Source of the DNA: Owenia fusiformis
Lineage: Eukaryota > Annelida > Polychaeta > Sabellida > Oweniidae
Reading direction: 5' to 3'
Length of the DNA: 64,000 nt
Assembly: GCA_903813345.2 (NCBI GenBank)
Contig: CAIIXF020000010.1
Coordinates: 11,911,181 to 11,975,180, forward strand
Below, one piece after another: positions 32,223-44,900 of this stretch. A program made the position numbers and the translations under genes. The stretch's first letter is position 1; every line of letters starts with the position of its first letter. The notes below the pieces were generated by a model that was not told where the DNA came from, did not search any database, and saw only the letters and a list, made by a program, of their open reading frames with translations.

Positions 32223-33076
32223 CTACCGTCTCTTCTGTGTGCTGATGTATAGCACTGGAAATAGAAAACACATACAATGAATAATACAAAATGCAAATAA
32301 TGTGACAAATCATACATGTATGCAAAAAGAGCTCACTTAGATGACTAGACTGACTTTACAGCAATTTGGTTGGTAGGAAGGGTTCTAGAGGTGTCAGAAT
32401 GGAGCTCTGGGTAAATCTCAATATCCATCCGTAAATAATGGTCCCTTAAGCCTCAGGCACATTTGGTCTTCGGCAGCTGTATGACAGCTGTACAGTGGCC
32501 ATAGCTTCAAAAAATCAATATAGAAAATCTACATCATACTGCTTATCCCTATATTTTATGAGCTGCACATTTCTCTCGATTTTGGGAAACTACAGCCGCC
32601 GTATGGTTGCCGTGAATCAAATGTGACTGAAATATTATTTATGTTTCTTACCATTGTTTCCCCTGATGAAAGCGTCACCATATTTGTTCTTCAGTTGTCC
32701 ATTCACATATTCTTCTGTCTGTTCTAGCGCAATGTTCATGTAACCATCAAGACATGCAAGGACACCTATAATCAAATGTTTCTTTGTCTTGACACATTCG
32801 AGATACCATCTGTACAAAATTAGCATGTTCCTTGTTAAGCTACTTATGTTGAGTCCTAATGCTGGCAAAATCATTAGATTAGATATATGAAAGATCAAAA
32901 AATAAATTCTTATTTAAAGAGTTTACACAAAGTTGAGGACTTGTGAAGGTAATCATGTTGAACATGATACTGCGAACTGCTTACCTCTATAATCAACTCC
33001 AGAGTTTAACTTGACGACTACTGGTCGACCAATGATCTGTTTGAGAAAGTCACTTGGTGTTTTCCTACTCATTTTT
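32223..33076 (-). CDS. LSM6: LSm6 (U6 snRNA-associated Sm-like protein)
   Basis: Coding exons 32985-33072 (ATG at 33072), 32652-32765 and 32223-32254 (stop TAG) join in phase with GT-AG borders to give 77 residues. The protein runs MSRKTPSDFLKQIIGRPVVV, then VKLNSGVDYRGVLACLDGYM, NIALEQTEEY, GDAFIRGNN and VLYISTQKRR. This is almost the same as vertebrate LSM6 (about 80 residues), with both Sm motifs. Known role: one of seven subunits of the LSm2-8 ring on U6 snRNA in the nucleus and LSm1-7 in cytoplasmic mRNA decay. The start is set by the conserved N-terminus. A TTTATTTCAG acceptor lies four bases before ATG, so a non-coding 5' exon exists upstream. Confidence 0.97.
32450..32632. mobile_element. 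Diverged Harbinger-like MITE relic in LSM6 intron
   Basis: Ends resemble those at 16372 and 60775 (GCCTCAGGCACATTTG at left, CAAATGTGACTGAA at right), with a shared interior GATTTTGGGAAACTACAGCC. It lies between LSM6 coding exons 2 and 3. Confidence 0.4.
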
Positions 33077-33785
33077 CTGAAATAAAGATAGAAGATTTAC
33101 AATGCAAAACAAGTAAGATGGAACTAATTGTTGTACTTTCTGAATCTAACATGTATGTGTAGACCCACTCTTTGTAGATGTATTAACAGTTTTTTGTGAC
33201 TATTTATAGATCAAAGTCTATTGAGGTCAGCAGTTTTTTGTCAGACAGCAGGGGACTTATGTTAGGGTCTGATAAATTGATAGAAAAAGTCTAAATGAGG
33301 GAGCAAATGTCAACCACAAGATATGCTTTTAGGTTCAACAGATTCATTGCTTCTGACTGAAGAGTAATGATAGAATTTAGAATTTATTTCGAAGCACACA
33401 TATTTCGAAGTGTGATATATATGGAATTTGTGTGAAAAGACCGAACGGAATGTTTTTCACTTTTTTCGACATTCGTTTTTTATCGTTTCGGCATTTTTAA
33501 ACAAATCTTTATTTATATCAACATAATGCGCGATTTGCGTGACATTTTATCATACACGCAAAATTGATGGGTGATTTCATTTTTTCCAGCAAATCCGTAA
33601 TAACGCCTAATGCGGTATGGTTGACAGGGCAGTATTCAGATGATTGGGTTTCGGACCAATGGAAGTGGGACCAGCAGAATTTGGATGATTGGTTTTGGAC
33701 CAATAAGATTAGGACCATCGAGATTTGGACGATTGGGTTTCAGATCAATGGGATTCGGATCACTGGGAATATGGGTTGACATTAC

Positions 33786-34234
33786 TAGTGTTGTCGCGAT
33801 TAATCGATACATCGCGATATACATCGCCAAAGCTGATTCTGGCGATGCATCGATGTCTGAAACAAAACATCGATGTTTTTAAAAAAAATTAATTTGCTAA
33901 AAATCACCCTTTCTTATCTTATTTTGACGCAAATCGCTTACCTTTCTCATGTCTTATTTCATTTTCCAATGTTTTCTGATATTCTTTCGCTTTAAAACTG
34001 TTTTAGCTAGTCGAAATGAACCATTAATCTAAAAAAATTACTTTACTTTCATTTCACCCTTACTAGAAGTTCCCGGATGTACCGGATGTTCGGTATTTTA
34101 GTGCATTATCGTTCGGTATTTCAGTGCACTTTTCTCGGACTTTTTCGCGATGTACATCGCGATGTGCATCGATGTTTACTACTGAAAATTGCCGATGCAT
34201 CGATGTACGATTATGGCACATCGCGACAACACTA
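33786..34234. mobile_element. hAT-type non-autonomous element, 449 bp
   Basis: The ends TAGTGTTGTCGCGAT and ATCGCGACAACACTA-like (TCGCGACAACACTA) are inverted repeats. An exact 8 bp duplication GACATTAC flanks it (33778-33785 and 34235-34242). CATCGATG and CATCGCGATG palindromes cluster near both ends. 8 bp duplications are typical of hAT transposons. No transposase is encoded. It lies in the predicted LSM6 5' intron. Confidence 0.93.
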
Positions 34235-34624
34235 GACATTACTCACTTCGAGAGCCATGTTAGATTTTGCCAAATAGCTTTCGCAGGAAGTAAGGTTGAC
34301 ATCGATTGAGAAACCATTGTAACAGACAAATAAACATTTGGAATATTCTAATGATTACTTTGAAACAATAATAAAACAACTAACTGTCGCTATTACCGTG
34401 AATAGTATAATCAAAATTGGTTTATCATATTGGATCAACACAAGTATACATGAGCGGGCGATAATATGTTAGGATAATAAATGCCCCCACAATCGTAGTT
34501 ATCTGATTCTAGCTGCACCAACCAATATATCCCAAGATATTCCTTTAGACATTCTCTGTCATTATAGAATGTTATACAGTTTCAAATAACCTGCATTTTT
34601 AAAAAATATACAAAATAGACTTAC

Positions 34625-34663
34625 GATTTTTGTTTTAGTTAAATGGCAGAATGCGCATGCGTA
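34625..34663 (-). promoter_or_regulatory. Probable LSM6 promoter and non-coding first exon (NRF1-like site)
   Basis: TGCGCATGCGTA at 34652-34663 is one base from the palindromic NRF1 consensus, common in housekeeping promoters. On the minus strand, about 27 bases on, a GTAAGTC donor starts at 34624, which could join to the 33076 acceptor. No other promoter signal was recognised; transcription start is inferred. Confidence 0.4.
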
Positions 34664-35049
34664 ATTGAATCTGTTCTTCAGGAAAATTTGAACTGCAACG
34701 CGATATAGCGAAACGCAACACAATCTTGCCAGATTCTTGAATGGCTTGAATGCAAAGGCTTGAATCAATGTATCTATATCTACATCAATCTCAGAAGTGC
34801 AATTAGAAAAAGAAACAATAAGGATCAAGCATGCTTGGTTCCTTATGATTGCAATCTCTGGATTGTGGCATGAAGGTCAGTGAGCGGCCCATGGTGATTC
34901 TGATTGTGACAGGGTTTTGATTAGGTCATGGCCCATGATTAGGTAGACAACGTTAAACTTAGTCCTGGGCCTCATTCCTTATCTGACATATCTCATGGCC
35001 CCGACAAGAAAGAAACATCAGAATAATAAAGAGTTGAGTTGAGATATGA

Positions 35050-35706
35050 AAATGGCATGAGAAGGGTAGTATTGATTGTGACATGATGATTAGGGATTAA
35101 TTAGAGTAATTCTGCACAAGTCATGAGAAGTGTAGTATTGATTGTGACATGATGATTAGGGATTAATTAGAGTGATTCTGCACAAGTCATGAGAAGTGTA
35201 GTATTGATTGTGACATGATGATTAGGGATTAATTAGAGTGATTCTGCACAAGTCATGAGTAGTGTAGTATTGTTTGTGACATGATGATTAGGGATGAATT
35301 AGAGTGATTCTGCGCAAGTCATGAGAAGTGTAGTATTGTTTGTGACATGATGATTAGGGATGAATTAGAGTGATTCTGCGCAAGTCATGAGAAGTGTAGT
35401 ATTGTTTGTGACATGATGATTAGGGATGAATTAGAGTGATTCTGCGCAAGTCATGAGAAGTGTAGTATTGTTTGTGACATGATGATTAGGGATGAATTAG
35501 AGTGATTCTGCGCAAGTCATGAGAAGTGTAGTATTGTTTGTGACATGATGATTAGGGATTAATTAGAGTGATTCTGCGCAAGTCATGAGAAGTGTAGTAT
35601 TGATTGTGACATGATGATTAGGGATTAATTAGAGTGATTCTGCGCAAGTCATGAGAAGTGTAGTATTGATTGTGACATGATGATTAGGGATTAATTAGAG
35701 TGATGA
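35050..35706. repeat. 66 bp minisatellite, ~10 copies
   Basis: The unit GTCATGAGAAGTGTAGTATT, then GTGACATGATGATTAGGGAT and AATTAGAGTGATTCTG has period 66. Central copies share three linked variants (GTTTGTGAC, GGATGAATTAG, CTGCGCAAG), which outer copies mostly lack. Confidence 0.95.
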
Positions 35707-37834
35707 TGTACAAGTGATGTTATTTGTGGACTGATGATCATAACATCTTTTGTGACAGTGATTGTCAACAAGTTGCATTGTCGGGTCAATAGGGGGGGGG
35801 GGAGAGAATGCAGTTTTTTGAGTGGGGTGTAGTTAGATATATTGCTTTTTTGTGCCTGATCATTTGTCATTCCTTTGAGAAAACTGGCCTTTTTGAACAA
35901 TGGGACTCAATTATTGTTAAATAGAGCCACATTTTAAAGAGAGGAATCAATTCCCCAAACCCTGGTTTTTGGATGTGTAAGTGAGAGTGATTACTACACA
36001 ATCAGTGACATTGATTACGATAGTCAAAGTCTATATTTGTGTATGTCAAATCCTTTCAAAGACCCTTTGCATTCGTTTGACTTCACTTCTTAAAAGAGAG
36101 CTTCGTAGTTTAACTAGACTCTGCACGCAGGGTTACTGTGTGATGATTTTAAAGGATTTCAATTTGATCAAGTCATCATCCTTACAGCATTGAATTATAT
36201 ATCGATTGCCTATGTCTTTTTGAAATTTAAAATATTTCATCTAGGAATAATCCCAAAAGAAGAATGATAATGGTATCACATTTCAATTGTATGCATGCAT
36301 ATTGTATAGTCTATAGTGTAGTGTTACTCAGATTTACATTCCAATTAGATTTAAGAATAATGTGAGTTATTTGATATGACTGATAGACTAGTGTAATATA
36401 AATGTGATGGACTTTTTAATATGCATGGCATTCAAACTGTTTAGGTACAATGGATTAACCGAAAATGGGTTGTTTGAGTACTCATTGCATATAATATGTA
36501 TTAATAACTACTGATAACTAATATTCAAAGTAAAGCAGAAATAAAAAAAGTTTCAAACATATAGATATGTTCTAATCTTGCACGAGGGACTCAGTATTAA
36601 ATGTTTTTGATATAACTAGAGGGTTTGTTTCAGATTTTTGAAGTACATGGAGTCTCCACTTTTTACCTATCTAGTGCTGCCATCTATTATCAATATGCAT
36701 GAAGATCATTTTAGTATAGGCCTACAGTGTAATCTCACATGATTGTGTTTGGAATTGTGTTACGTTTCAAAATCTTGGAATCTACGCGCATATCTCACTT
36801 TAATTCATAGAACATGGGTTGGTTTGATGTCTTGCTTGATGGAGAGAAAAATATTAGCATAATATACGCCATAATGTGGGAGGATTCTAAACGATCAGGT
36901 GAACAAGCTAAAACTTCTTTGAACCTAATACTGTAGTAAACATTCTTCAAGTTGGACTATGGGGACAAAGATATAACTTTATTTTGTGATATTCTATCAA
37001 GAAATTAGAAAACAAACAACTGAGTTACAGTATTTTCATTACAGGTTTTATTTTAATCCAAACTTTGAAATGTGTCAATGTCTGCAAGGAATACATGTAT
37101 ATATAGTATTACATCACAAGTCTTCTATGTTCTTTATACTTCAGTCAAAGATTCTTATCTTAAAATATTTGATCGCTTGGTTCAAAAATATAAAGAATCA
37201 AATTTAGAGTTTTAATTAAGATATCAATTTGCTTTATATGACACACATAAATACTGAATTTAATATATGTTCTTTCCATTAAGCACTACCACAAAGAATA
37301 ATTTATCTTAGGAATGGATTTATGAATTGGTAACTTGCATTGACAAAATAACTTGCATTGATAAAATAACTTGCATATGTGCATTATCTGGTTGAGAACT
37401 ATGTTACTGTGACTACTATACATAGGTTTATAATATGTACATATAAAAGTATACATGTGATATACATACGTAATATCAAGTTACAAAATATCTTTTTACA
37501 ATATTTACATTTTGTACATTATCCTAACATACACATGATATAATACCTCGATATGTTTCCTTAATATCATATATAAAATAAAATCGTAATATAGGAATGT
37601 TTTCCTTGATATGTTGAATTTGGTATCTCCCAAAACCCTAATCATTATTCCTAACACATAAAGCACTAACACATTCATAAGACAAAAAACACAAAAATGC
37701 CTGTACCACCTTTACATATCTCAGTTTTCATAGCACAAATATCCTTTCATAGAAAATGATATTTCCACATCTCCTTTCATAGAAAATGATATTTCCATAA
37801 TTGTTTTGTGTTGAAGTCTTCAATCACAAAATTG
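35707..37834. other. Intergenic, no feature seen
   Basis: AT-rich, with a G-run near 35790. No coding exon or RNA gene recognised. Confidence 0.5.
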
Positions 37835-38290
37835 TAGAATACTCTGCAATACATTGTACAATACATTGCAATATATAACTTTTATTGACATATAGTATCA
37901 TGATTGCAATACATTGTACAATACACTGCAATGAACTGTACAATAAATTGCAATATATAACTTTTATTGACATATAGTATCATAACATGCAATACATTGT
38001 ACAATACACTGTAATACACTGTACAATACATTGCAATATATTACTTTTATTGACATATAGTATCATAACATGCAATACATTGTACAATACACTGCAATGC
38101 ACTGTACAATACATTGCAATATATAACTTTTATTGACATATAGTATCATAACATGCAATACATTGTACAATACACTGTAATACACTGTACAATACATTGC
38201 AATATATAACTTTTATTGACATATAGTATCATAACATGCAATACATTGTACAATAATCTGCAATACATTGCACAATACACTGCAATGCAA
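37835..38290. repeat. ~82 bp tandem repeat of nested CAATACATTGTA motifs
   Basis: Five blocks share ATATATAACTTTTATTGACA then TATAGTATCAT. Between them are variable numbers of the 10-11 bp subunit GCAATACATTGTACAATACA, which is itself palindromic. It is a two-level repeat. Confidence 0.85.
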
Positions 38291-38389
38291 TTACAATTAC
38301 TAAAATGCTAGTCTAAAGTATTTGAATATTTACATACCTCACTGGTAATCTTTCATTTGTGATCATGACCATTTTTTCTTATGTAGCCA

Positions 38390-38572
38390 TGATCATAATA
38401 TGCAAACATCATCATATGTAATCATTATCACATGCAACCATTATATCTAGTCAAGTTCATATGCAAACATTATCATATATAGTGATCATGATATGCAAAC
38501 ATCATCATATGTAATCATTATCACATGCAACCATTCTATCTAGTCAGGTTCATATGCAAACATTATCATATA
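38390..38572. repeat. 92 bp tandem repeat, left half (2 copies)
   Basis: Unit TGATCATGATATGCAAACAT, then CATCATATGTAATCATTATC and TAGTCAGGTTCATATGCAAA. Two copies here and two more at 39626-39813, separated by the element at 38573. Confidence 0.9.
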
Positions 38573-39625
38573 CAAGGGGCGATCCATATATTCTGATAAA
38601 AATGCTCTCATTTTGTGATTTTTCCACATATCCCTCTCATTTTTTCAGAAAATGTAGATTATGTAATTACACATACAATGCTAAAATATTATAGCTGTAT
38701 CTTTAATTATCAATGAGATAAGGCTGCCATGGTAAGCTGTATTAAGGGTAGGCAGGTCAATTTAATTATAACATATAAATATCAAAATTACTTGTTATTT
38801 TAATTATTTTAAAGCATGCTGAAATCATGCATTTTTTCTAAAAAAGTTTGGTATTGTTACTTGTTGTTTGTTGCTAAACAAATGTTTATATGTGCTCACT
38901 ATAACATCACAACAAATCACAATAGCATTATAGGACAGAATGGGCCAATTGACATTACATGTTATGAGACACACCAAAAATCAAATTGTCAGATTAGGTT
39001 AATGTGGCTGATGCAGAGTGTCATATTAACGGATACATTAGGGAATACCATTAGATTTGATTTTCTTTCAAGAATAAGTAAGAGGACACTGTCAGAGACA
39101 TACATGGACTCATAAAGTGCATGGGCAAGGTGTTATATCTGCATAAAGAATATATAGGTAGTATTGTAAAGAGGAAAGCATGGTCACTGTTGAAGATCAT
39201 CCGCAACTGGTTGCAAGAAGAGCTTGCGGACAGAGAATAACACTACGATAAATTGAGATGTATACTTATGAAAAGATAGCTATCCCACTGTATAAATTAT
39301 CAAACAAGGGCAACAGGGGTATGGAACAGATCAATGAATAGTTGACAATAACTGGAAGATGCGTTTGATCTGCTTAAAATAGGTACCGAGGAATGATTAA
39401 ATTAACATATTTATCTATTTTAGACGTTATAATTTAACTGACCTGCCTACCCTAAATACAGGTTACCATGGCAACCTTATTTCAAAATTAATTTAAGATA
39501 CAGCTAAAATATTTTAGCATCGTATGTGTAATTACATAATGTACATGTTCTGAAAAAATGAAAAGGATATGTGAAAAAATCACAAAATGAGAGCATTTTT
39601 ATCAGAATATATGGATCGCCCCTTG
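38573..39625. mobile_element. 1.05 kb TIR element inserted in the 92 bp array (TA target duplication)
   Basis: The ends CAAGGGGCGATCCATATATT and its reverse complement begin terminal inverted repeats of about 200 bp. Comparing the broken repeat unit with intact ones shows that removing the element plus one TA restores the expected sequence, so the target duplication is TA. That points to a Tc1/mariner-like mechanism. The interior has only a 99-residue frame (38816-39115) with no recognisable domain, so it looks non-autonomous. Confidence 0.9.
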
Positions 39626-39813
39626 TATAGAGATCATGATATGCAAACATCATCATATGTAATCGTTATCACATGCCACCATTCTATCTAGTCAGGTTCA
39701 TATGCAAACATTATGATATAGTGATCATGATATGCAAACATCATCATATGTAATCATTATCACATGCAACCATTCTATCTAGTCAGGTTCATATGCAAAC
39801 ATTATCATATATA
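39626..39813. repeat. 92 bp tandem repeat, right half (2 copies)
   Basis: It continues the array interrupted by the 1.05 kb element; the first unit starts with the duplicated TA. Confidence 0.9.
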
Positions 39814-41354
39814 CTGATGAGCATTATGCATTCATTATTATCATATGCAATCATTATCAACTGGATCATGACCATATATACATGATGTAATCATGATCAT
39901 ATGAAAAGATGATGAAAATCATTATCATACTATTTACTATTGTGTGAGCATTGTGCACAAAGAAATGCTGTTTTTGCATGAACATTAAGCAAAAGTTCAT
40001 CATTAGTTAGCGCTAATCAAGTTCATTCAATATCAATGATTACATGCAAACAAAATGTTATGCTATATGCACGCTTATATACTGTATATTACAACATAAT
40101 TAACTTCATTTTTGATGTCAAGAAATCAAACACATTGTACACAAAGAATCAAAAACCAAGAATCTTGGATTAAGTTCTGCCAAGATGAGAAATTTTAGCA
40201 ATTTTGTAACAACATAGTTGTACATGTACAGTATGTTAATTAAAGCAAGGTTAAACACTTAAAGGTCCCATTTAAAGTTAAATAATATTTTAAAATATAT
40301 AAGGATGTTTTTTAAAGTGGCAGCAAAGAACAGAGAATGTACAACAGAGAATGTACAATAGAAAATGTACAATATAGAATGTACAATGTGGAAGCAAAGT
40401 TCAAAAAGTATATCAGTTTTTCTCTTACTCTGTCTTAGAACTCAGATATGTAATCAAATATAAAAGGATTGAAGATTTAGGTTTGACGGGGGTCAACACT
40501 TTAAAAAAGAATATTGATACAGAACCTTATCAAAGGAAAAAAGGTAATCAAAGAATTATTATCAAATCAATTTGGACTATGTGACTGTTGGAATTCTTAA
40601 AAAACAGGCATGTCATGGATCGATATAAGCAAAAATATTTACAAATTTTTGAGTAATTCTCAATTTGCCTGTAGTGTCTTGGCCCTTTAAAAAAAGAGGA
40701 ATTGAAATAGCCAGCAAGTATGAATTAAATTTAACACAAAAAATTACCCATAAACGTGGGACTATTTAGGCCTTTGAACTCACTTGTGGCTGAATCAACT
40801 ATTTCAAACCCAACATCTCACATTCATGCAAGAACTCCAACACAGTGTTTCATTCTTACATTATAAGGACAAGCAGACATTTTAAGCAGATGTTTGTGAT
40901 CAGTTTGTATAATGGACTATCTATATATTTTTATCTACAGTACAAATTATTTGTTTGCATATTATAGCACCCTTATATAGAGCCCCGATGGCTCCGTACA
41001 GTCATAAACTTAATATTTTACACATTTGGTATATTGCTTCTTGATACTGGTATGTATGTTGTTAACATACATTTTTAATACAAACACACGTAACAATATT
41101 ATGGTACTGAGCCTGTGATGCAAATAGTCACCAGGCTATTTTGAAAAATGATTTTCCTACAATGTATTTCCAATCATATTGTGTCATTTCTTATTCATTT
41201 TGATGCTTTCACGCAATGATAAACTTACAATACAAAAGCTTAAATTTTAGTTGGTATTTTTTTAGGAAATCTTTGGAATGACACGTTGCATCACAACCGT
41301 TTATGTCATGTCCAGGCTACTGCATTATATACCCGCCATACTTCAACACATTGG
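39814..41354. other. Intergenic, no gene seen
   Basis: A small tandem of GAATGTACAA lies at 40330-40390. The rest shows no coding signal. Confidence 0.5.
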
Positions 41355-41360
41355 TTTATT
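41355..41360 (-). terminator. Poly(A) signal AATAAA for distal last exon of membrane-protein gene
   Basis: TTTATT on the plus strand is AATAAA on the minus strand, about 150 bases past the stop at 41512. It is the nearest canonical signal to the distal terminal exon. Confidence 0.5.
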
Positions 41361-41511
41361 CAACTTGTTGAATGGCTCCTTGAATCTGTTTAGGTACAAT
41401 GTCTACAAATCACAATCTCTATGTCTTATACATAGTCCATGCAACCTGTTCACTGTGCATTGTTTCTCTGTATTCACTCGCCAGTCCTTTTGCTGACTCA
41501 ATATTTCAAGT

Positions 41512-41936
41512 CTAAAATTTAGTATCACCATGTGGTACTGCATACCCGTTACTGTGCTTAAGTGAACCATTTGAGCCGTTAGAGAGAGTGCTCTCTGTGT
41601 AGTCAACAGGGGGGTCAGGTTGTTTTTCATCATATCCATCAATATAAGCTTCATTTTCATAAATCTGCTCAGTTGTGTGGTTCATGCTTTCTTGGCCAGT
41701 CTCTACTCCATTGCCCATTGGGTGAATGTCTACATAAACTGGTCCTACTTTGTCGTAGAGGCTGCTGCGGTTTTCTGCAAGCTTTTTAAGACGGGCTTCG
41801 TTGTCTTCCATGCGTTTACGTTTGCAAGCTGGTGATGCTGCCCAGATGACACCGATGATCACCAAAGTGAGAACGATCGCTAAGACAGCAGCAAGGACAA
41901 TAATCCACCAGTTATCTTTGACCCATTCTTCGATAC
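41512..41936 (-). CDS. Distal alternative last exon (TM helix and 100-residue tail A)
   Basis: Acceptor CTATTTTCAG; needs one carried base. It reads IEEWVKDNWW, then IIVLAAVLAIVLTLVIIGVI, then WAASPACKRKRMEDNEARLK. The tail has several Tyr motifs (SSLYDKVGPVYVDIH, EQIYENEAYIDGY) and ends GDTKF. YENE fits a Grb2-type YxN site. Stop TAG at 41512. Confidence 0.88.
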
Positions 41937-44900
41937 CTGAAAATAGAAGAAATTTAATGATTATAACTGGTAAACTACTTGTCAGTCAAGAATAATATTT
42001 TTGTAAAGGTTTTACTTATTCATGATGGTCTCTATCATTATAGATTTTTTGTGGCCTTTCATTCAAAAACATTCCGGGGGTGCATGTTTGACAACCTGGC
42101 CCAAAATCACTTGAAAAAATGTTCAGAATTTTGGCCCAAACTCTAATAAGGTAAATAAGCATTTTCAAATTTTGTTATATCAAGAAATGAGGGAGTTACC
42201 ATCGTGCAATTAAGTTATTTTTATCACAACAATAGACACTTTGACACAATCCCTAAACTAAAAATATTTATGATACATGTTTTCCGTTAATTCCGCTTGT
42301 GATTCTCAATTACCGGTATACATGGACTTATATACAATGGTACACACATACAACATCACATAAAATGTCTGATACAGGAAAGTATTTCAGATTGCTTCAA
42401 ATGGAGGAAATCTGAAAAAATGCTATAAAGACAATCAAATTTATTCTTGTGTTAAGTTAAACCAGAATTTTTGTTTTTGCAAAGGAGTGGTATCGATATG
42501 GAGGACTTTTTGAACAAACATTTCTCTTAAACCAGTTACAAAAAAATCTAAAAATTTAACACATCGTCAATTTAATGGTCATCTTTCGAACGGTAACAAT
42601 ATAATTTGAAAAATATATATATATACTTTCAGAAAACACATCAAACACTTGTTTTGTTCTTGGTATCATGTTTCCAGAGTGAAACGAAATATCTTTCCAA
42701 ACCTCATTAGAACAAAACGACATAAACACAACATGTTTAGGTCTCTCAATATTGTAATTGTACAAAGAAAATGTTGGTTGATTTTAAAAAAGTATCTTGT
42801 TAATGAAATAAAAGGTTTATCTTGATTTTTATCTATTTTTGGGGGATTTTGTTTTAATTTTTTGAATACTTTTTAAAATCAACCAAAAATTCCTTTGTAT
42901 AACTATAATATTGAGAGGTCTAAAAACATGTTGTATATATGCTATTTTGTTTTAACAAGGTTCAGAAAGACATTTTATTTCATTCTCAAGAATTGGTAGA
43001 AAGGAGCAAAAACAATTGCACTAAAAAAAAGTTAACAAAAACAGTTATATAAAATATTTCTAAATAATTTCCACATTATATTGTTGTCAATCAGTCAACA
43101 TTACATAAAATACCGTGTTTTTTACAGAATGTTTTCAATGATTGGTTTAAGAGAAAAACATTGTTGAATTCAGTTCTCCATATCGATACCACTCCTTTAA
43201 CCAATTCTTTCTATAATCTAAAGGGAAAAATAGAAAATTAAAGAAGGACATGAGAGTAATTTTGGCATCAATTTACATAAAGTGATCACAAAAATTTCAT
43301 AACCTAACCTAACCATAATCAAAATCTAGTATAATAAAAAAAGTAAGGTAATCTATTTCGAAGTGGAAATATTAGGTACGTGTGCACTCCACCATAACAT
43401 ACATAGTAAGTGCCAAGCATTTAATATAAAAAGAAGCAACATTCAAAAGCTATAAAAAAAGAAAATACAAAAAAAGAAAATCGAGATGATGTCACTATAT
43501 CTGTATCAACATCAATAGAGTGTATAAGACTGAGAAGAAGATGTTTAATTGTGTAGAGAAGCTAAAGCATGCAGATTGTTATAAACCAACTTACATCGGT
43601 TATTAAAGCATTATTAGATTGCAGAATTATCTAGTATCTATGTAAAACCTCAGGTTGTTTATTAAGTGTCCAGTTCTGAGCATAATCCTGTTGAGACATA
43701 GGATAGAAATGCTCTTCTGGTGTGTCATGAGTCACCACATCATTGTAGTAATTGAGTTTATCCTCAGTGGTGGTTGTTGAAGGAGAAGCGATAGGTTTTG
43801 GCTTGCGACATGAGGGGTGTATCGCCCATACACTCCCAACTATTAACAGTGTTAAAACTATGGCAAGTACACCGACTAAGATAAGTATCCAGCCACTTTC
43901 CGCCAACCACGAAGCTGGAAAAAATAATGGTGTTAGAGAAGTGCGATTTGGTTATAGTGCAAAGAAGCAATGTGTTGATGATGTTATGGCTAAATGGTAG
44001 CCCTGAAATAATTGTACCTTATCTATATCCATTAAGCAATAAAGCAATGTATGCTATGTATCAGAAGTGAGTGTAGAATGGCTGTTAAATGTTTATATAT
44101 AGGTTCAAGGGCGTTTTTATTAAAACAAGTATTACATTCTTTAAGATGTTGCTATAATAAATATGAACTCTTAAAAAATTCAGAAAGCGTAATATTTAGT
44201 GTCTTTGTTAAAAGTCAGATACATGTGATATCCATTACATTCTTTATTAGACGTGATAAAATACTAAAACACCATAACTGTTTGTACTGTTAAGACAACA
44301 AAAAACTACTGAATTTGAAAGGAAAGTTATAAGTGACCTTTAAAATGACATCCAGTGTTATTGACAAAGTGAACATAAAATTTCTAAAAGTAAGCAAACT
44401 AAGCTCTGGTTGTGGTGACATTTATCAAACTATTGCATGGTAAACAGATAAGAACTTTTAAAGGGTTGTATAGGTATTTTATCCAAAAATCATAGTTAAA
44501 TGAAAATTGTAATATTTGAATTTGCTATAAAAATTCTAGATCTATACCAAATCTATTTGTATTTGCTAAATAAAGGGAGCTAATAGAAACAAATTGGAGT
44601 TTTACATAATTCTTGATATTAGACAGCCTCCTCTTGTGATGTCACTTGTTAAAGTGTTCGAACATCATGAAAGAGTAAATGAAAACAAAGATGGGAGGGC
44701 AAATAAATAAATAAATAAACAAATAAATAACTGGTAAACACATAACAAAAACACATAATCTGAAAAGCTAGAAACAACTTCAATGATAACTGAATTGTTG
44801 AAATGTATAGTTAGTACAAAAGCTGGTGATTTAAGCTGGTGATTTTTCTGTAACGTTTGTTTCATCCTATCATGCACTTTTAAGTCAGACCCTATATGTG

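Noticed and set aside
33420-33780. GACCAATGGG-type degenerate motifs similar to 17540-17800
   Set aside because: Similarity is loose; boundaries and copy structure could not be defined, so no element is called.
38816-39115. 99-residue frame inside the 1.05 kb transposon
   Set aside because: No transposase motif (no DDE/DDD signature or HTH seen); too short.
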